A DNA stretch of 64,000 nucleotides from Couchioplanes azureus (GTDB lineage: Bacteria; Actinomycetota; Actinomycetes; Mycobacteriales; Micromonosporaceae). The notes under the pieces are model-generated. The model was not told the DNA's origin and did not search any database. It saw nothing but the letters and a program-made list of their open reading frames with translations. The stretch covers positions 656,999 to 720,998 of the forward strand of contig NZ_BMQY01000003.1 in the NCBI RefSeq assembly GCF_014648355.1, read 5' to 3'. A program made the position numbers and the translations under genes. Positions 1-9,569 of the stretch are shown one piece after another (the stretch's first letter is position 1; every line of letters begins with the position of its first letter).

Positions 1-906
1 GCCCCGGGCCCCGACGCGGCCGCCGCCCCGGCAGGCGTGATCGTCGTCGGTGATCTGGTCACGGACGTGCTGGTGGTGCGGGCCGGGCCGCTGGCCACCG
101 GGTCGGACACCGACGCCCGGATCCGGGTCGGCGGGGGTGGGCAGGCGGCGAACACGGCCGCCTGGCTCGCCCACGCCGGCGCCTCGGTGACCCTGGTGGC
201 GGCGGTGGGCGACGACGCCGGCGGACGGGAGCGGGTGGCCGAGCTGGCCGAGGCCGGGGTGCGCTGCGACGTGCGGCGCCACCCGGGCGCGGCGACCGGC
301 AGCGTCGTCGTGCTCAGCACCTCCGACGAGCGGACGATGATCACCGACCGCGGCGCGGCGCTGCTGCTGGCGCCGGACGACGTCACGGCCGCGGTCGAGA
401 CCGCACCGGACGCCGGGCACCTGCACCTGTCGGGGTATCCGCTGCTGCACCCCGGATCCCGGGCGGGCGGGCTGGCGGCGCTCGCCGCGGCCCGCTCGCG
501 CGGGCTGACGACCAGCGTCGACGCGGCCTCGGCGGCGCCGCTGCGGCGCTCGGGCGACTTCCTGGAGCTGGTACGCGGAATCGACCTGCTGCTCTGCAAC
601 GCGGACGAGGCGGAGGTCCTCGCCGGTCCGGGCGGGCCGGAGCGGCAGGCGGCGGTGCTCACCTCGGCCGCCCGCAACGTGGTCGTCAAGCGCGGGGGCG
701 ACGGTGCCGTCTGGGCGACTCGTGACGGGGTGTTGCGGTCGGTGGCGGGTGTCCGCGTACCGTCGCTCGATCCGACCGGCGCGGGTGACGCCTTCGCGGC
801 GGGCCTGCTGCGGGCCTGGTGTTCCGGCGCGGATCCGCAGGCCGCGCTGGCGGCCGGCGCCGCACTCGGGGCCGCGGCCGTGCAGCGGATCGGCGCACGC
901 CCTTGA
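1..906 (+). CDS. PfkB-family carbohydrate/nucleoside kinase (5' end may lie outside the window)
   Basis: A ribokinase-fold (PfkB) sugar or nucleoside kinase. The N-terminal substrate-side motif GGGGQAANTA and the C-terminal ATP/anion-hole signature DPTGAGDAFAAG, with its catalytic Asp, are both present, so the fold looks complete and active. The frame stays open to the window edge. The first in-window start is GTG at 37, just before the first beta strand (VIVVGDLVTD), but the true start may lie upstream. The substrate cannot be read from sequence; adenosine, ribose, fructose or pseudouridine kinases are all possible. It converges on the DUF3099 gene with a small hairpin between them. Confidence 0.85.
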   Translation, partial: APGPDAAAAPAGVIVVGDLVTDVLVVRAGPLATGSDTDARIRVGGGGQAANTAAWLAHAGASVTLVAAVGDDAGGRERVAELAEAGVRCDVRRHPGAATGSVVVLSTSDERTMITDRGAALLLAPDDVTAAVETAPDAGHLHLSGYPLLHPGSRAGGLAALAAARSRGLTTSVDAASAAPLRRSGDFLELVRGIDLLLCNADEAEVLAGPGGPERQAAVLTSAARNVVVKRGGDGAVWATRDGVLRSVAGVRVPSLDPTGAGDAFAAGLLRAWCSGADPQAALAAGAALGAAAVQRIGARP

Positions 907-952
907 GGCGGAATTGAGTTCCTCCGGAGAACCGGGCGGCCGGCCCGAGGCA

Positions 953-971
953 TGCTCTCAGCGTGAGAGCA
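953..971. terminator. Short perfect hairpin between convergent genes
   Basis: TGCTCTCA and TGAGAGCA form an 8-bp perfect stem around a GCG loop, between the converging stops of the PfkB gene (906) and the DUF3099 gene (990). There is no T-run, so this is a plausible but unproven bidirectional terminator. Confidence 0.45.
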
Positions 972-989
972 CGCATGTCGCCCACGCGC

Positions 990-1340
990 TCAGGGCTCGG
1001 CGTCGATGGTGCGGTGCGGGGCCGGCTCGTCCGGCTGCTGCGTGACGGCGCGCGGGTGCGGCCGGGGCTGCGGCGCGGGCGGGTGCGTCTTGCTCTTGGG
1101 CGGGCGGTCGTTGGCGATCAGGACCGCCGCCCAGGGCAGGAAGACCATGCCGGCCGCGCAGAGGATCAGCCAGAGCGGGAGCAGCGGAGGCTGGGCGCTG
1201 ATGAGCACGGCCCCGAGGATCAGACACCCGGCACGAATGCCCATCATCGTGACATAACGGATCTGTCGGCTACGGAGTTGATCTTCTTGGCTGCGGGCGG
1301 CGTCGGTGATCAGCACCGGCCGCTCCGGCTGCTTCTTCAC
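990..1340 (-). CDS. DUF3099 family small membrane protein
   Basis: A 116-residue protein with a GTG start. It has a short N-terminal segment (VLITDAARSQEDQLRSRQ), two hydrophobic helices at roughly residues 30-47 and 52-76, and a Pro-rich hydrophilic tail. The ITDA...DQLRSRQIRY arrangement followed by two helices is typical of the actinobacterial DUF3099 family. No function is established for the family; it is presumably an integral membrane protein with both ends in the cytoplasm. Confidence 0.8.
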   Translation of the reverse strand: MKKQPERPVLITDAARSQEDQLRSRQIRYVTMMGIRAGCLILGAVLISAQPPLLPLWLILCAAGMVFLPWAAVLIANDRPPKSKTHPPAPQPRPHPRAVTQQPDEPAPHRTIDAEP

Positions 1341-1426
1341 CGGCCCATCCTCGCACTGTCTCCGGTCCGCATACCACCGGACGCCGGTCGTTCAAGTACG
1401 GCGCGCAACGGCCGATCAAGTACAGC

Positions 1427-3811
1427 GTGCTGACGAGTACGCCCGTCCTCAAGCGGCGCCGGTGGTCCGGCGTCGCCATCGTGGTCGTGGTCGCGCTCAC
1501 CGGGATCGCCGCGTCCTGGGGTGCCGCGCAGGGCGCCCGCGACACCGAGCAGCGCTACGCCGCGCAGCTCATGGACCGTTACACCAGCGACCTCAACCGG
1601 GCCATCTCCAACGAGATCCAGCGGTACGGCGACACCCTCCTCGACGTGGCGATCGCGCTCGGCGCCCAGAACGACCTCAACGCCGAGCACTTCACCTGGA
1701 TCACCTCCAAGGTCAGCACCCGCCGCCTGCCCGGCGCGACGTCGCTCTCCTTCGTGGTCTCCTCCCAGGACACCGGCGTCGCGATGCTGGAGCAGTACTG
1801 GCGCGGCAAGGGCGCGCCGGACCTGCGGTTCAAGCCGGTGGGCACCGGCATCGAGCACACCTTCGTCGTGTTCACCAAGTCGTTCGACGGCCGGCCGGTC
1901 TCCACGGGCTGGGACCTCAACAGCACCCCCGAGGCCGACGAGACCCTGGACGAGGCCCGGATCGTCGGCGGGCTCGCGGTCAGCCGGGCGTACGTGTTCC
2001 CGGCCGACCGCGGCCTGCCCCTCGCCGAGCAGCAGCAGTCGTTCACGCTCGCGGTGCCGGTGTACTTCAAGAACGGCCCCATCCGCGGGTGGCTGAGCCT
2101 GGGCGTGCACGGCGGCGACCTGCTCAACGAGACGCTGCGGGCACAGGCCCACGGCGCGGTGACCGCCGAGCTGGCCGACCCGGCCAGCACGAGCGACCGG
2201 GTGGTCGCCCAGGCGACCGCCGAGCTGGCGCGTCCCTCGGCGACCCTGAGCCGCACCGCCTTCATCCCCGCCGGCCTGCGGATGTGGAAGCTGGAGGTGC
2301 ACCCGACCGAGCGGCTGCTCGCGGAGACCGACCGCGGCATCGTCGGCTCGGCGTGGGCCCTCGGCCTCACCATCACCCTGCTGCTGACGGCGCTGGTCGG
2401 CATCCTGACCGGCGCCCGCAACCGGGCGATGAGCAAGGTCGACGCGGCCACCGCCGCGCTGCGCCGCGACATCGAGCGCCGCCAGCAGGTGGAGACGAAG
2501 CTGCGGCAGCGCGAGAACGAGCTGCAGCGGTTGGCGCTGCACGACCCGCTGACCGGGCTCGCCAACCGGGCCGGCCTCGAGGACCGGCTCGCCCGCACGG
2601 TGGGCGACCGCGAGGACGTGGCGCTGCTGCTCATCGACCTCGACGACTTCAAGCTGGTCAACGACGCGTACGGGCACGCCGCCGGCGACACGATGCTGAC
2701 CGGCTTCGCCGAGATCCTGAGCTCCTCGGTGCGCGCCGAGGACGTGGCGGCGCGCATCGGCGGCGACGAGTTCGTCGTCCTGCTCACCGACGTGACCGAC
2801 GCCGACTCGGCGCTGGCCGCCGCCCACCGCATCCTCGGCGCCGCGGCGGCCTCGCCGGTGTGCTTCGGCAACGACACCGTGCCGGTGCGCGCCAGCGTCG
2901 GCGTGGCCACGACCCGCGCCGGCGACACGCCGAAGGACCTGCTGCGCCGCGCGGACATTGCGATGTACCAGGCCAAGAACCTGGGTACGCACGGCGTCCA
3001 GCTCTACGACCCGTCGATGACCGACGGCCGCGCGGCCGACGCCCAGCTCGGCGAGGACCTCACCGGCGCCCTGGAGCGCGGCGAGCTGACCGTGCTCTAC
3101 CAGCCGCTCGTGGACCTCTCCGACAGCCGCCCGGTCGGCGTCGAGGCGCTGGTCCGCTGGCAGCACCCGGAGCTCGGGGTGGTGTCCCCGGCCCGGTTCA
3201 TCCCGATCGCCGAGCGCAACGGCACGATCAACACCCTGGGGCTCTGGGTCCTGCGGGAGGCGTGCGCCCAGGTCGTCTCGTGGGGCGGCGACACGTACGT
3301 CAGCGTCAACCTGTCCCCCCGCCAGCTGCACGAACCGACGCTGGTCCACGACGTGCTCGCCGTGCTGCAGCTCACCGGCCTGGAACCGGGCCGCCTGGTC
3401 CTCGAGATCACCGAGTCGGCGCTGGTCGACGACGTCGCGGGCATCACCATGCTGGCCGAGTTCCGCGCCCACGGCATCCGGGTCGCCATCGACGACTTCG
3501 GCACGGGCTATTCCTCGCTGCACTACCTCACCCGGCTGCCGGTCGACATCCTCAAGATCGACCGCAGCTTCGTGGCCGAGCTCAACGGCACGCCGGAGGG
3601 CGCCGGCATCACCGAGGCGATCCTGCGGCTGAGCCACGCGCTGCACCTGACCACGGTGGCCGAGGGCATCGAGACCACCGAGCAGGCCACCGAGCTGCAG
3701 CTGCTGGGCTGCGGCATCGGCCAGGGCTACCTGTTCGCCGAGCCGCTGCCGCCCGCGCAGATGCTCAGCCTGCTCGCGCGCTCTTCGCAGCCGCCTTCAT
3801 CTCTTTCTTGA
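1427..3811 (+). CDS. CHASE-GGDEF-EAL c-di-GMP turnover protein
   Basis: A 794-residue membrane sensor with both c-di-GMP domains. One N-terminal helix (about residues 13-33) and another near 305-325 bracket a periplasmic CHASE-like sensor domain. A short coiled coil leads to a GGDEF domain (about 375-525) and an EAL domain (about 545-785). The diguanylate cyclase site is canonical (GGDEF at 445-449). An RAED inhibitory I-site lies exactly five residues upstream. The phosphodiesterase site also looks intact (EALVRW at 573; DDFGTGYSSL later). Both activities are therefore possible, and the net direction cannot be predicted. Its 3' end overlaps the converging HhH-GPD gene by 47 bp. The GTG start has only a weak ribosome site. 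Confidence 0.92.
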   Translation: MLTSTPVLKRRRWSGVAIVVVVALTGIAASWGAAQGARDTEQRYAAQLMDRYTSDLNRAISNEIQRYGDTLLDVAIALGAQNDLNAEHFTWITSKVSTRRLPGATSLSFVVSSQDTGVAMLEQYWRGKGAPDLRFKPVGTGIEHTFVVFTKSFDGRPVSTGWDLNSTPEADETLDEARIVGGLAVSRAYVFPADRGLPLAEQQQSFTLAVPVYFKNGPIRGWLSLGVHGGDLLNETLRAQAHGAVTAELADPASTSDRVVAQATAELARPSATLSRTAFIPAGLRMWKLEVHPTERLLAETDRGIVGSAWALGLTITLLLTALVGILTGARNRAMSKVDAATAALRRDIERRQQVETKLRQRENELQRLALHDPLTGLANRAGLEDRLARTVGDREDVALLLIDLDDFKLVNDAYGHAAGDTMLTGFAEILSSSVRAEDVAARIGGDEFVVLLTDVTDADSALAAAHRILGAAAASPVCFGNDTVPVRASVGVATTRAGDTPKDLLRRADIAMYQAKNLGTHGVQLYDPSMTDGRAADAQLGEDLTGALERGELTVLYQPLVDLSDSRPVGVEALVRWQHPELGVVSPARFIPIAERNGTINTLGLWVLREACAQVVSWGGDTYVSVNLSPRQLHEPTLVHDVLAVLQLTGLEPGRLVLEITESALVDDVAGITMLAEFRAHGIRVAIDDFGTGYSSLHYLTRLPVDILKIDRSFVAELNGTPEGAGITEAILRLSHALHLTTVAEGIETTEQATELQLLGCGIGQGYLFAEPLPPAQMLSLLARSSQPPSSLS

Positions 3812-4343
3812 AGGCTCGCACCCGCGCCAGCGACTCCCCGTCGACGATGTCGGCCACCGAGCGGTACGAGCCCTCCTCGCCGTACGCGCCGGCAGCCTCC
3901 CGCCAGCCGGGCGGCCGGACGCCGTACTGCTTGCCGAGCAACGCGACGAAGATCTGCGACTTCTGCTTGCCGAAGCCGGGCAGCGCCGCGACCCGCCTGA
4001 GCAGCTCCTTGCCGTCGACGGCGTCCCGCCACAGGTGGGCCGCGTCGCCGTCGTAGCCGTCGACGAGCGCCCGGCAGACCTCCTGCACCCGTGCGGCCAT
4101 CGCCTTGGGAAACCGGTGCAGCGCCGGCGGCTCGGCGAAGATCGCGATCAGCGCATCGGGGTCGAAGGCGGCCAGCTCCTCGGCGGTGGGCGCGTGGCCG
4201 AGCCGCTGCGCCAGCACGTACGGCGAGCTGAACGCCTTCTCCAACGGGATCTGCTGGTCCAGCACCATGCCGACGAGCAGCGCCAGCGGGTCGGTGGAGA
4301 GCAGCTTGTTGGCCTCGGCGTCGATGGGCAGCGAGAGCGTCAT
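3765..4343 (-). CDS. HhH-GPD-type base-excision DNA repair family protein
   Basis: A 192-residue protein starting at ATG 4343 (MTLSLPIDAEA); an ATG three codons upstream (4352) is an alternative. It contains a helix-hairpin-helix (LPGFGKQKSQIFVALLGK) and the family's conserved GMVLDQQIPLEKAF segment. It belongs to the actinobacterial HhH-GPD family usually annotated as an uncharacterised base-excision repair protein (TIGR03252-like). Glycosylase activity is inferred from the fold only, because I cannot confirm the catalytic Lys/Asp arrangement. A longer open frame runs upstream to 5099, but it is antisense to the GntR gene and is rejected as coding. Confidence 0.85.
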   Translation of the reverse strand: MTLSLPIDAEANKLLSTDPLALLVGMVLDQQIPLEKAFSSPYVLAQRLGHAPTAEELAAFDPDALIAIFAEPPALHRFPKAMAARVQEVCRALVDGYDGDAAHLWRDAVDGKELLRRVAALPGFGKQKSQIFVALLGKQYGVRPPGWREAAGAYGEEGSYRSVADIVDGESLARVRAFKKEMKAAAKSARAG

Positions 4344-4389
4344 GGGCCACATCCTATGGACAACCCCCGGGCCGGTGAGGCAACCTCTA

Positions 4390-4405
4390 GGTTGTCTAGA
4401 TGACC
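4390..4405. promoter_or_regulatory. Palindromic operator candidate upstream of the GntR-deoC operon
   Basis: GGTTGTCTAGATGACC follows the pattern GGT-N2-TCTAGA-N2-ACC, an interrupted palindrome centred on CTAG. HutC-subfamily GntR regulators such as DasR bind similar cores (TGGTCTAGACCA). It lies 10 bp upstream of the GntR start codon, overlapping the likely promoter/leader, so autorepression and co-control of deoC is the simplest reading. GGAGG at 4407-4411 is the ribosome site for the following ATG. Confidence 0.6.
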
Positions 4406-4415
4406 TGGAGGACCA

Positions 4416-5144
4416 ATGGCGAAGACGCCGCTCTATGTGCGGATCGAGCGGGCCCTGCGCACCCGTCTCGCCGGGGCCAGTCCAGGCGACCTGGTGCCGG
4501 CCGAGTCCGCGCTCGCCGAGGAGTTCGGCGTGGCGCGGATGACCGTGCGCGCCGCGCTCAACGCGCTGGAGGCCGACGGTCTCATCGAGCGGGTGCAGGG
4601 CCGGGGCACCTTCGTGCGCCAGCGTCCCGCTCCACGCGCCGCCGCCACCCTGATGAGCTTCCACGACCAGGTGCTCAGCTGGGGCCGGCGCCCGTCGTCG
4701 CGGGTGGTCGAGGCCGAGCTGCGGCCGGCCCGCGCCGAGGAGGCCGCGGCGCTGCAGCTCACCGCCGCCGCGCCGCGGGTGATCTCGATCGTCCGGGTCC
4801 GGCTCGCCGACGACGTCCCGATGGCGATCGAGTACGCGAGCTTCCCGCCGCACCTGACCGCCTTGCTCGACGTCGACCTCGAGACCGGCTCGCTGCACCG
4901 GGCCCTGCACGAGTTCGGGCTGCGGCCCACCCTGGGCTCGTCCACGCTCAGCGCCCAGCTCGCCGGCCCCGACGGCGGCCACCTCCAGGTCGCCGCCACC
5001 GAGCCCCTGCTGGTCGAGAGCCGCGTCATCGTCGACCAGTTCTCGCAGCCCCTCGAACACTCGGTGAGCCGCTACGTCGGCAGCCGCTACTCGCTGCACG
5101 TCACGTTCGACGTGCAGCCGCCCCGGACAGGAGACACCCGATGA
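4416..5144 (+). CDS. GntR/HutC-family transcriptional regulator
   Basis: A 242-residue regulator. It has an N-terminal winged helix (about residues 5-70; PAESALAEEFGVARMTVRAAL contains the recognition helix) and a C-terminal UTRA ligand-binding domain (about 90-235) of chorismate-lyase fold. The ATG start has a good TGGAGGA site. The stop overlaps the deoC start (ATGA), so the two genes are translationally coupled. Linkage to deoC suggests that the effector is a deoxynucleoside-derived metabolite, but this is inference. The palindrome at 4390-4405 is the likely operator. Confidence 0.88.
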   Translation: MAKTPLYVRIERALRTRLAGASPGDLVPAESALAEEFGVARMTVRAALNALEADGLIERVQGRGTFVRQRPAPRAAATLMSFHDQVLSWGRRPSSRVVEAELRPARAEEAAALQLTAAAPRVISIVRVRLADDVPMAIEYASFPPHLTALLDVDLETGSLHRALHEFGLRPTLGSSTLSAQLAGPDGGHLQVAATEPLLVESRVIVDQFSQPLEHSVSRYVGSRYSLHVTFDVQPPRTGDTR

Positions 5145-5845
5145 ACGTCGCCAAGATGATCGACCACGCGCTGCTGCGTCCCGAGCTGACCCCCGAGGAC
5201 GTCCGGCAGGGCTGCGCCGTCGCCGCCCGCTACGGCACCGCCTCGGTGTGCGTGCGCCCCGCCGACGTGGCGCTGGCCAAGGCCGCGCTGCACGGCACCG
5301 GCGTGCTGGTCGGCACGGTGGTGGGCTTCCCGCACGGCAGCACCCCCACCGCGGTGAAGGTGGCGGAGACCCACGCCGTGGTCGAGGCGGGCGCGGACGA
5401 GATCGACGTGGTGCTCGCCATCGGCATGCTGCGCGGCGGCGAGCACGCCGCCGTGCGCGCCGACCTCGCCGCGGTGGTGGCCGCCGCCCAGGGCCGGGTG
5501 GTCAAGGTGATCCTCGAGACGGCGTACCTGACCGACGAGGAGAAGGTGCACGCCTGCCGCCTCGCCGAGAGCGCGGGCGCCCACTTCGTGAAGACCAGCA
5601 CCGGCTTCGCGCCGGGCGGCGCGACCCTCGACGACATCCGGTTGATGCGCGCGGCCGTGTCACCCGCCGTCGAGGTCAAGGCCTCGGGCGGCGTCCGTAC
5701 GCTGGAAGCCCTGCTCGCCCTCTACGAGGCGGGCGCGACCCGCTTCGGCACCACCGCGACCGAGGCCATCGTCGCCGAGCAGGAGGCCCTCGCCCGCGGC
5801 GAACGCCCGGCCGTCGCCGCCCCGGCCACCGCCGGCGACTACTGA
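5141..5845 (+). CDS. deoC: Deoxyribose-phosphate aldolase
   Basis: A 234-residue class I aldolase that cleaves 2-deoxyribose-5-phosphate to glyceraldehyde-3-phosphate and acetaldehyde in deoxynucleoside salvage. The Schiff-base lysine is K151 in VKTSTGF. The second catalytic lysine is K180 in VKASGGVRT, and the proton-relay Asp is D89 in EIDVVLAIG. The length matches the family. The ATG overlaps the GntR stop by 4 bp. The 3' end overlaps the convergent NACHT gene by 7 bp. Confidence 0.96.
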   Translation: MNVAKMIDHALLRPELTPEDVRQGCAVAARYGTASVCVRPADVALAKAALHGTGVLVGTVVGFPHGSTPTAVKVAETHAVVEAGADEIDVVLAIGMLRGGEHAAVRADLAAVVAAAQGRVVKVILETAYLTDEEKVHACRLAESAGAHFVKTSTGFAPGGATLDDIRLMRAAVSPAVEVKASGGVRTLEALLALYEAGATRFGTTATEAIVAEQEALARGERPAVAAPATAGDY

Positions 5846-8800
5846 TCCACGGCCTGCGCCACGCGGGCGGCCAGCGCGCGGTCCGCCGCGAGCACCTGCC
5901 GGGCCTGCGGGTCGGCCAGCGCCACGGACACGCCGCGCACCAGGTACGCCCGCAGGCGCGAGGCCGTCCGCGGGGGCAGGCAGCCCCGCAGCTCGTGCAG
6001 GGCCGCGAGGACGCGGAGCTGGTCCACCGCGGTCAGCTGGAGCCGCAGCAGGTTCATCTCGTCGACGAGCTCGGGCACGCCCTCCCCGCCGGGTATCCGG
6101 GCGGCGGCGAGGCACTCCAGGACCTCCGGCACCACCCGCCGGAAGTAGCTGCTGCGCACGTACGCCCCGAGCCAGCGCAGCACGTCGGCGACCGGAAGCC
6201 GGGCGGCGTCGCGGGTCAGCATGCCGAGCAGCAGCCGGGCGGCCCGGCCGAAGTGCAGCTGCGAGGCCGCCTGCTCCGGTCCCCCGCTGAGCAGGGCGTC
6301 CACCGCGCGGGCGTAGCCGGCGGCGAGGGTGGCGGCGTCGGCGCTCGCCGCGCCGACCCAGACCCGCACCAGCGCGTGCGCCACGGACTCGGCGTCCTCC
6401 TTGCCCATGGCCACCACGGTGGTGACCGCGTCCGGCATCCACCGGGCGAGCGGTTCGGCGGCCCACCGGACCAGGTCGGCCGCGGTGTCGGCGGTCAGAT
6501 GCAGGCGGTTGGCGACCCGGTCGTACGGCACCGTGCCCCAGGTGCCGGGCGTGCCGGCCGTCGCGCCGGCGGTGCTCCAGCGCAGGTCCACCGCCGGGAA
6601 GCGGCGCTCCGCGGTGGGGTCCAGGACGAGGTCGCGGCGGTCGCCGTCCCAGCCGCGGATGACCGTCAGCGTGGCGACGAGCTCGTTCCAGATGCCGGAC
6701 GGGACCGCCGCCTCCCACTGCAGGGCGGCGCCGCGCAGCCACGCCGCCGGGTCGCCCGCGTACAGGAAGAGCTCGGAGGCGCGCAGCGGCTCACCGCAGG
6801 CGAGCGCGAGCAGGGTGAGGTTCAGCGAGTACGTCGCCATCAGGTGGTCCACCCGCTTGTCGACCGGGCGGTATTCCTGGGCCGGATGCGCCGGCCGGGT
6901 CAGCGCGACGCGCAGCGTGTCGACCAGCCACCCGCGGATCATGCCCCGGTCCTCGCCGGCGAGCATCGACGTGACGAACGGCAGCACCGTCGCGCGGGCG
7001 GCCAGCGGCGCGTATCCCAGCAGCGTCCGCACCAGGCCCTCGTCCCGCGGACCGCCCAGGGGCAGCCGCGCCACGGCCGCGCGCGCCGCCGTGTCCCGCA
7101 GCGCCCGGACGGTGAGCCGGGCCACCAGGAACTCCCCGAAGGTGGCGTGCAGGAACTCGTACGTCTGCAGCGTGCGATCGTCCTGCGTGGCCCGGGACCG
7201 CTGGATGAAGAAGAAGCGCCCGATCAGCTCCTCCCCCGCGGTCAGCGGCCGGTGGAACGCCTCGGTGCCGGGCCGCACCGCCGCGAGGCCGAGGGCGGCC
7301 AGGTCGGCGTCGAGCTCCCGCTCGGTGACCGACTGGCGCAGCCGGTTGAACATCGCGAACGCGACCACCGACAGGCGGACCAGCTCCTCCTCGACCAGGC
7401 CCGGCACCGCCGCCTCGGGCTCGCGCGGGTGCAGCCGGCGCACCTCGCGCTCGGCGAAGCTGCTGAGTAACCGCTCGTACAGCTCCGCGGTCTCGAGCGA
7501 GGCCTCGCTCTGCAGCGCGTGCGTGGCGGCGTCGTAGAGCGCGAGCATCAGCAACAGCAACGGCTGCTCGCAGAAGTCCGGGAAGCGCGCGAGCACCTCG
7601 GCCGGCAGCGGCCGGTGCTCCGGGCGCCCGGCGTTGGCCCGGTTCCAGGTCGCCAGCCAGGCGGCGACCTGGGCCTCGTCGAAACCCTCCAGGCGCACGG
7701 CGAGCGTGCCGCCCGGCAGCCGGGCCCGGTCGGCCACCGCCAGGCGGCTGGTGACCACGACCGCCACCGGCCGGCCGAGGACGGCCTCGCGTTGCTGGAA
7801 CGCCGCCACCCGCTGCAGGTAGTCGGACTGGTGGATGCCGGTCGCCTGGATCAGCTCGTCGAACCCGTCGAGCAGGATCACCGGCAGCGCGCCGGCCGCG
7901 GCGCGGGTCAGCTCGGGCCAGGAGACGCTCTCCCCCACGGCCGCGCGTACGGCCAGCTCGACCTGGTCCTGGACGGCCGCCTCGGCCGGCACGTCGCGCA
8001 GCACCACCCGCACGACGAGGAAGTCCGCGGCGGGCAGCCGCGCCGCCAGCACCCGGGTCAGCGCCGACTTGCCCGCCCCCGGCTGGCCGAGCAGCACCAG
8101 CGGCGCCTCGAAGGCCTGCGGCGTGGTCAGATGGCCGGCGAGGAAGGCGGCGAGGTCCGCACGGGTCTCCCCGGTCCACCACGACTCCTCCGCCAGGCTG
8201 GAGTTCGGCGACGCGAGCCGGGCCCGGAACCGCGGATCGAGGTACGCCTCCCCCAGCGACGGGACCCGGACCTCCCCGGTGTCGCCGCGCAGCACGGGCA
8301 GCTCCAGGTCGGCGCGGTACGCCGCCGCGAGCGCGGCCCGCCAGCCCTCGGCCCGACGTCCGGAACCCGTCCGTTCCAGCAGCTCGCGCAGCTCGCCCAG
8401 GCTGTGGCCGATGGCCTGGCGCTCGGCGCGCGCCACCCAGAAACCGAATTCCGGCACGTCCACGGCCAGGCGCAGGCTGATCTCCTCGTAGCGGCGGACC
8501 GCCAGGCCGGGAAGCCGGGCGCCGATCAGGTCGCCGGCGGCGCGCCGCTCCCGCTCGCTCGCCCGCTCCCAGACCGCCAGGCCCTCGAGGAAGCCGCGCA
8601 GCCGGGCGCTCGCGGCCGCGTAGAACTCGGCCAGCTCCGCGGCCAGGCCCCGGTGCGGCCGCGCCGCCGACGGGACCGGGAGCTCCGCGGTGACCAGCGA
8701 CTCCAGCCAGTCCCCGTCGACCCTGGTGCCGGTGGAGAGCAGGATCTGCTCGTCGCGGGTCAGGGCCGCCGCGCCGATCCCGGCCTGCGCCACCACCTGG

Positions 8801-9090
8801 TCGAACGCCTCGAAGTAGGCGGCCAGCACCAGCACGCCGTGTGCGGCCTGGAGGCGGCTGCTGCGGTCGTGGCGGGGGAGTCCCCGTACGGAATCATGCA
8901 GCTTGCCGGCCACGACGTGGCCGAGGCGGACGATCTCGGTCTTGGCGTCGAAGAGCGACAGAGCCGCCGCCGAGCCGCCCGCGGTGGCCACCGCCAGCAC
9001 CCCGCCGAGGAGGTCGTCGACCGCCTTGGCGGCGGGCCCCGCCCCGTCGAGGATCTTGACGGCATCGACGTAACGCAATCCGCGGGCCAT
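5839..9090 (-). CDS. Large stand-alone NACHT-domain NTPase (bacterial NLR-like; candidate anti-phage protein)
   Basis: A 1083-residue protein with ATG at 9090 ([14 protein letters not shown]). A longer GTG-started version to 9156 would overlap dtd and is not preferred. Residues 1-300 are helical and resemble the actinobacterial NACHT N-terminal helical domains (NNH7-like: [30 protein letters not shown]). The NACHT core has Walker A GQPGAGKS (335-342), Walker [11 protein letters not shown] (404-413) and a sensor-like VVVTSRL (444-450). The NACHT-associated helical region ends in [12 protein letters not shown] (644-655). The remaining ~420 residues are helix-rich, with no WD40, TPR or LRR pattern visible to me. 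Related bacterial NACHT proteins defend against phage. No separate nuclease, TIR or protease effector is visible, so any effector must be within the unknown N- or C-terminal regions. It sits alone between deoC and dtd, with a 56-bp divergent promoter region shared with dtd. Confidence 0.88.
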   Translation of the reverse strand: MARGLRYVDAVKILDGAGPAAKAVDDLLGGVLAVATAGGSAAALSLFDAKTEIVRLGHVVAGKLHDSVRGLPRHDRSSRLQAAHGVLVLAAYFEAFDQVVAQAGIGAAALTRDEQILLSTGTRVDGDWLESLVTAELPVPSAARPHRGLAAELAEFYAAASARLRGFLEGLAVWERASERERRAAGDLIGARLPGLAVRRYEEISLRLAVDVPEFGFWVARAERQAIGHSLGELRELLERTGSGRRAEGWRAALAAAYRADLELPVLRGDTGEVRVPSLGEAYLDPRFRARLASPNSSLAEESWWTGETRADLAAFLAGHLTTPQAFEAPLVLLGQPGAGKSALTRVLAARLPAADFLVVRVVLRDVPAEAAVQDQVELAVRAAVGESVSWPELTRAAAGALPVILLDGFDELIQATGIHQSDYLQRVAAFQQREAVLGRPVAVVVTSRLAVADRARLPGGTLAVRLEGFDEAQVAAWLATWNRANAGRPEHRPLPAEVLARFPDFCEQPLLLLMLALYDAATHALQSEASLETAELYERLLSSFAEREVRRLHPREPEAAVPGLVEEELVRLSVVAFAMFNRLRQSVTERELDADLAALGLAAVRPGTEAFHRPLTAGEELIGRFFFIQRSRATQDDRTLQTYEFLHATFGEFLVARLTVRALRDTAARAAVARLPLGGPRDEGLVRTLLGYAPLAARATVLPFVTSMLAGEDRGMIRGWLVDTLRVALTRPAHPAQEYRPVDKRVDHLMATYSLNLTLLALACGEPLRASELFLYAGDPAAWLRGAALQWEAAVPSGIWNELVATLTVIRGWDGDRRDLVLDPTAERRFPAVDLRWSTAGATAGTPGTWGTVPYDRVANRLHLTADTAADLVRWAAEPLARWMPDAVTTVVAMGKEDAESVAHALVRVWVGAASADAATLAAGYARAVDALLSGGPEQAASQLHFGRAARLLLGMLTRDAARLPVADVLRWLGAYVRSSYFRRVVPEVLECLAAARIPGGEGVPELVDEMNLLRLQLTAVDQLRVLAALHELRGCLPPRTASRLRAYLVRGVSVALADPQARQVLAADRALAARVAQAVDQ

Positions 9091-9146
9091 CCGTCCATGA
9101 TGTCCGGTACGCGGATCGCCGCCAAGAGCCGGTACGCTCGGCGCCG

Positions 9147-9569
9147 ATGAGGGCACTGATACAGACCGTCAGCCGGGCGAGCGTGACCGTGGCCGACGAG
9201 GTCGTCGGGAAGATCGAGGACGGCCTGCTCGTCCTGCTCGGCGTCACGCACACCGACACCGCGGAGACCGCCGCGACCATGGCCCGCAAGGTCCACGAGC
9301 TGCGCATCCTCGACGACGAGCGCTCGGCGGCCGAGGCCGGCGCGCCGCTGCTGGTGGTCAGCCAGTTCACCCTCTACGGCGACGCGCGCAAGGGCCGGCG
9401 GCCGAGCTGGTCGGCGGCCTCACCTGCGGAGGCCGCCGAGCCGCTGGTCACCGCCGTCGTCGAGGCGCTGCGCGAGCGCGGGGCTACCGTCGAGACGGGC
9501 CGGTTCCGGGCCCACATGCTCGTCGAGAGCGTGAACGTGGGCCCGCGAACCGTCCTGCTGGAGATCTAG
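9147..9569 (+). CDS. dtd: D-aminoacyl-tRNA deacylase
   Basis: A 140-residue cytoplasmic deacylase that removes D-amino acids (and misattached Gly) from tRNA. It begins [13 protein letters not shown] and carries the SQFTLYGD active-site motif (residues 72-79). The C-terminal Gly-Pro motif reads NVGPRT rather than the usual NxGPVT, a conservative variation that keeps the cis-Pro. Its TAG stop shares bases with the opposite-strand TAG of the Spo0M gene in a CTAG tetranucleotide. Confidence 0.95.
   Translation: MRALIQTVSRASVTVADEVVGKIEDGLLVLLGVTHTDTAETAATMARKVHELRILDDERSAAEAGAPLLVVSQFTLYGDARKGRRPSWSAASPAEAAEPLVTAVVEALRERGATVETGRFRAHMLVESVNVGPRTVLLEI

Noticed and set aside
1306-4056. Very long open frames on other strands or frames (e.g. 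1306-4056, 20834-23566, 32233-34707, 5248-7470)
   Set aside because: They overlap well-recognised genes, have Arg/Pro/His-rich translations typical of GC-skewed shadow frames, and contain no domains.
5839-9156. Longer NACHT start at 9156
   Set aside because: It would overlap the dtd start region and add 22 residues without homology; ATG 9090 begins at the recognisable N-terminal domain.
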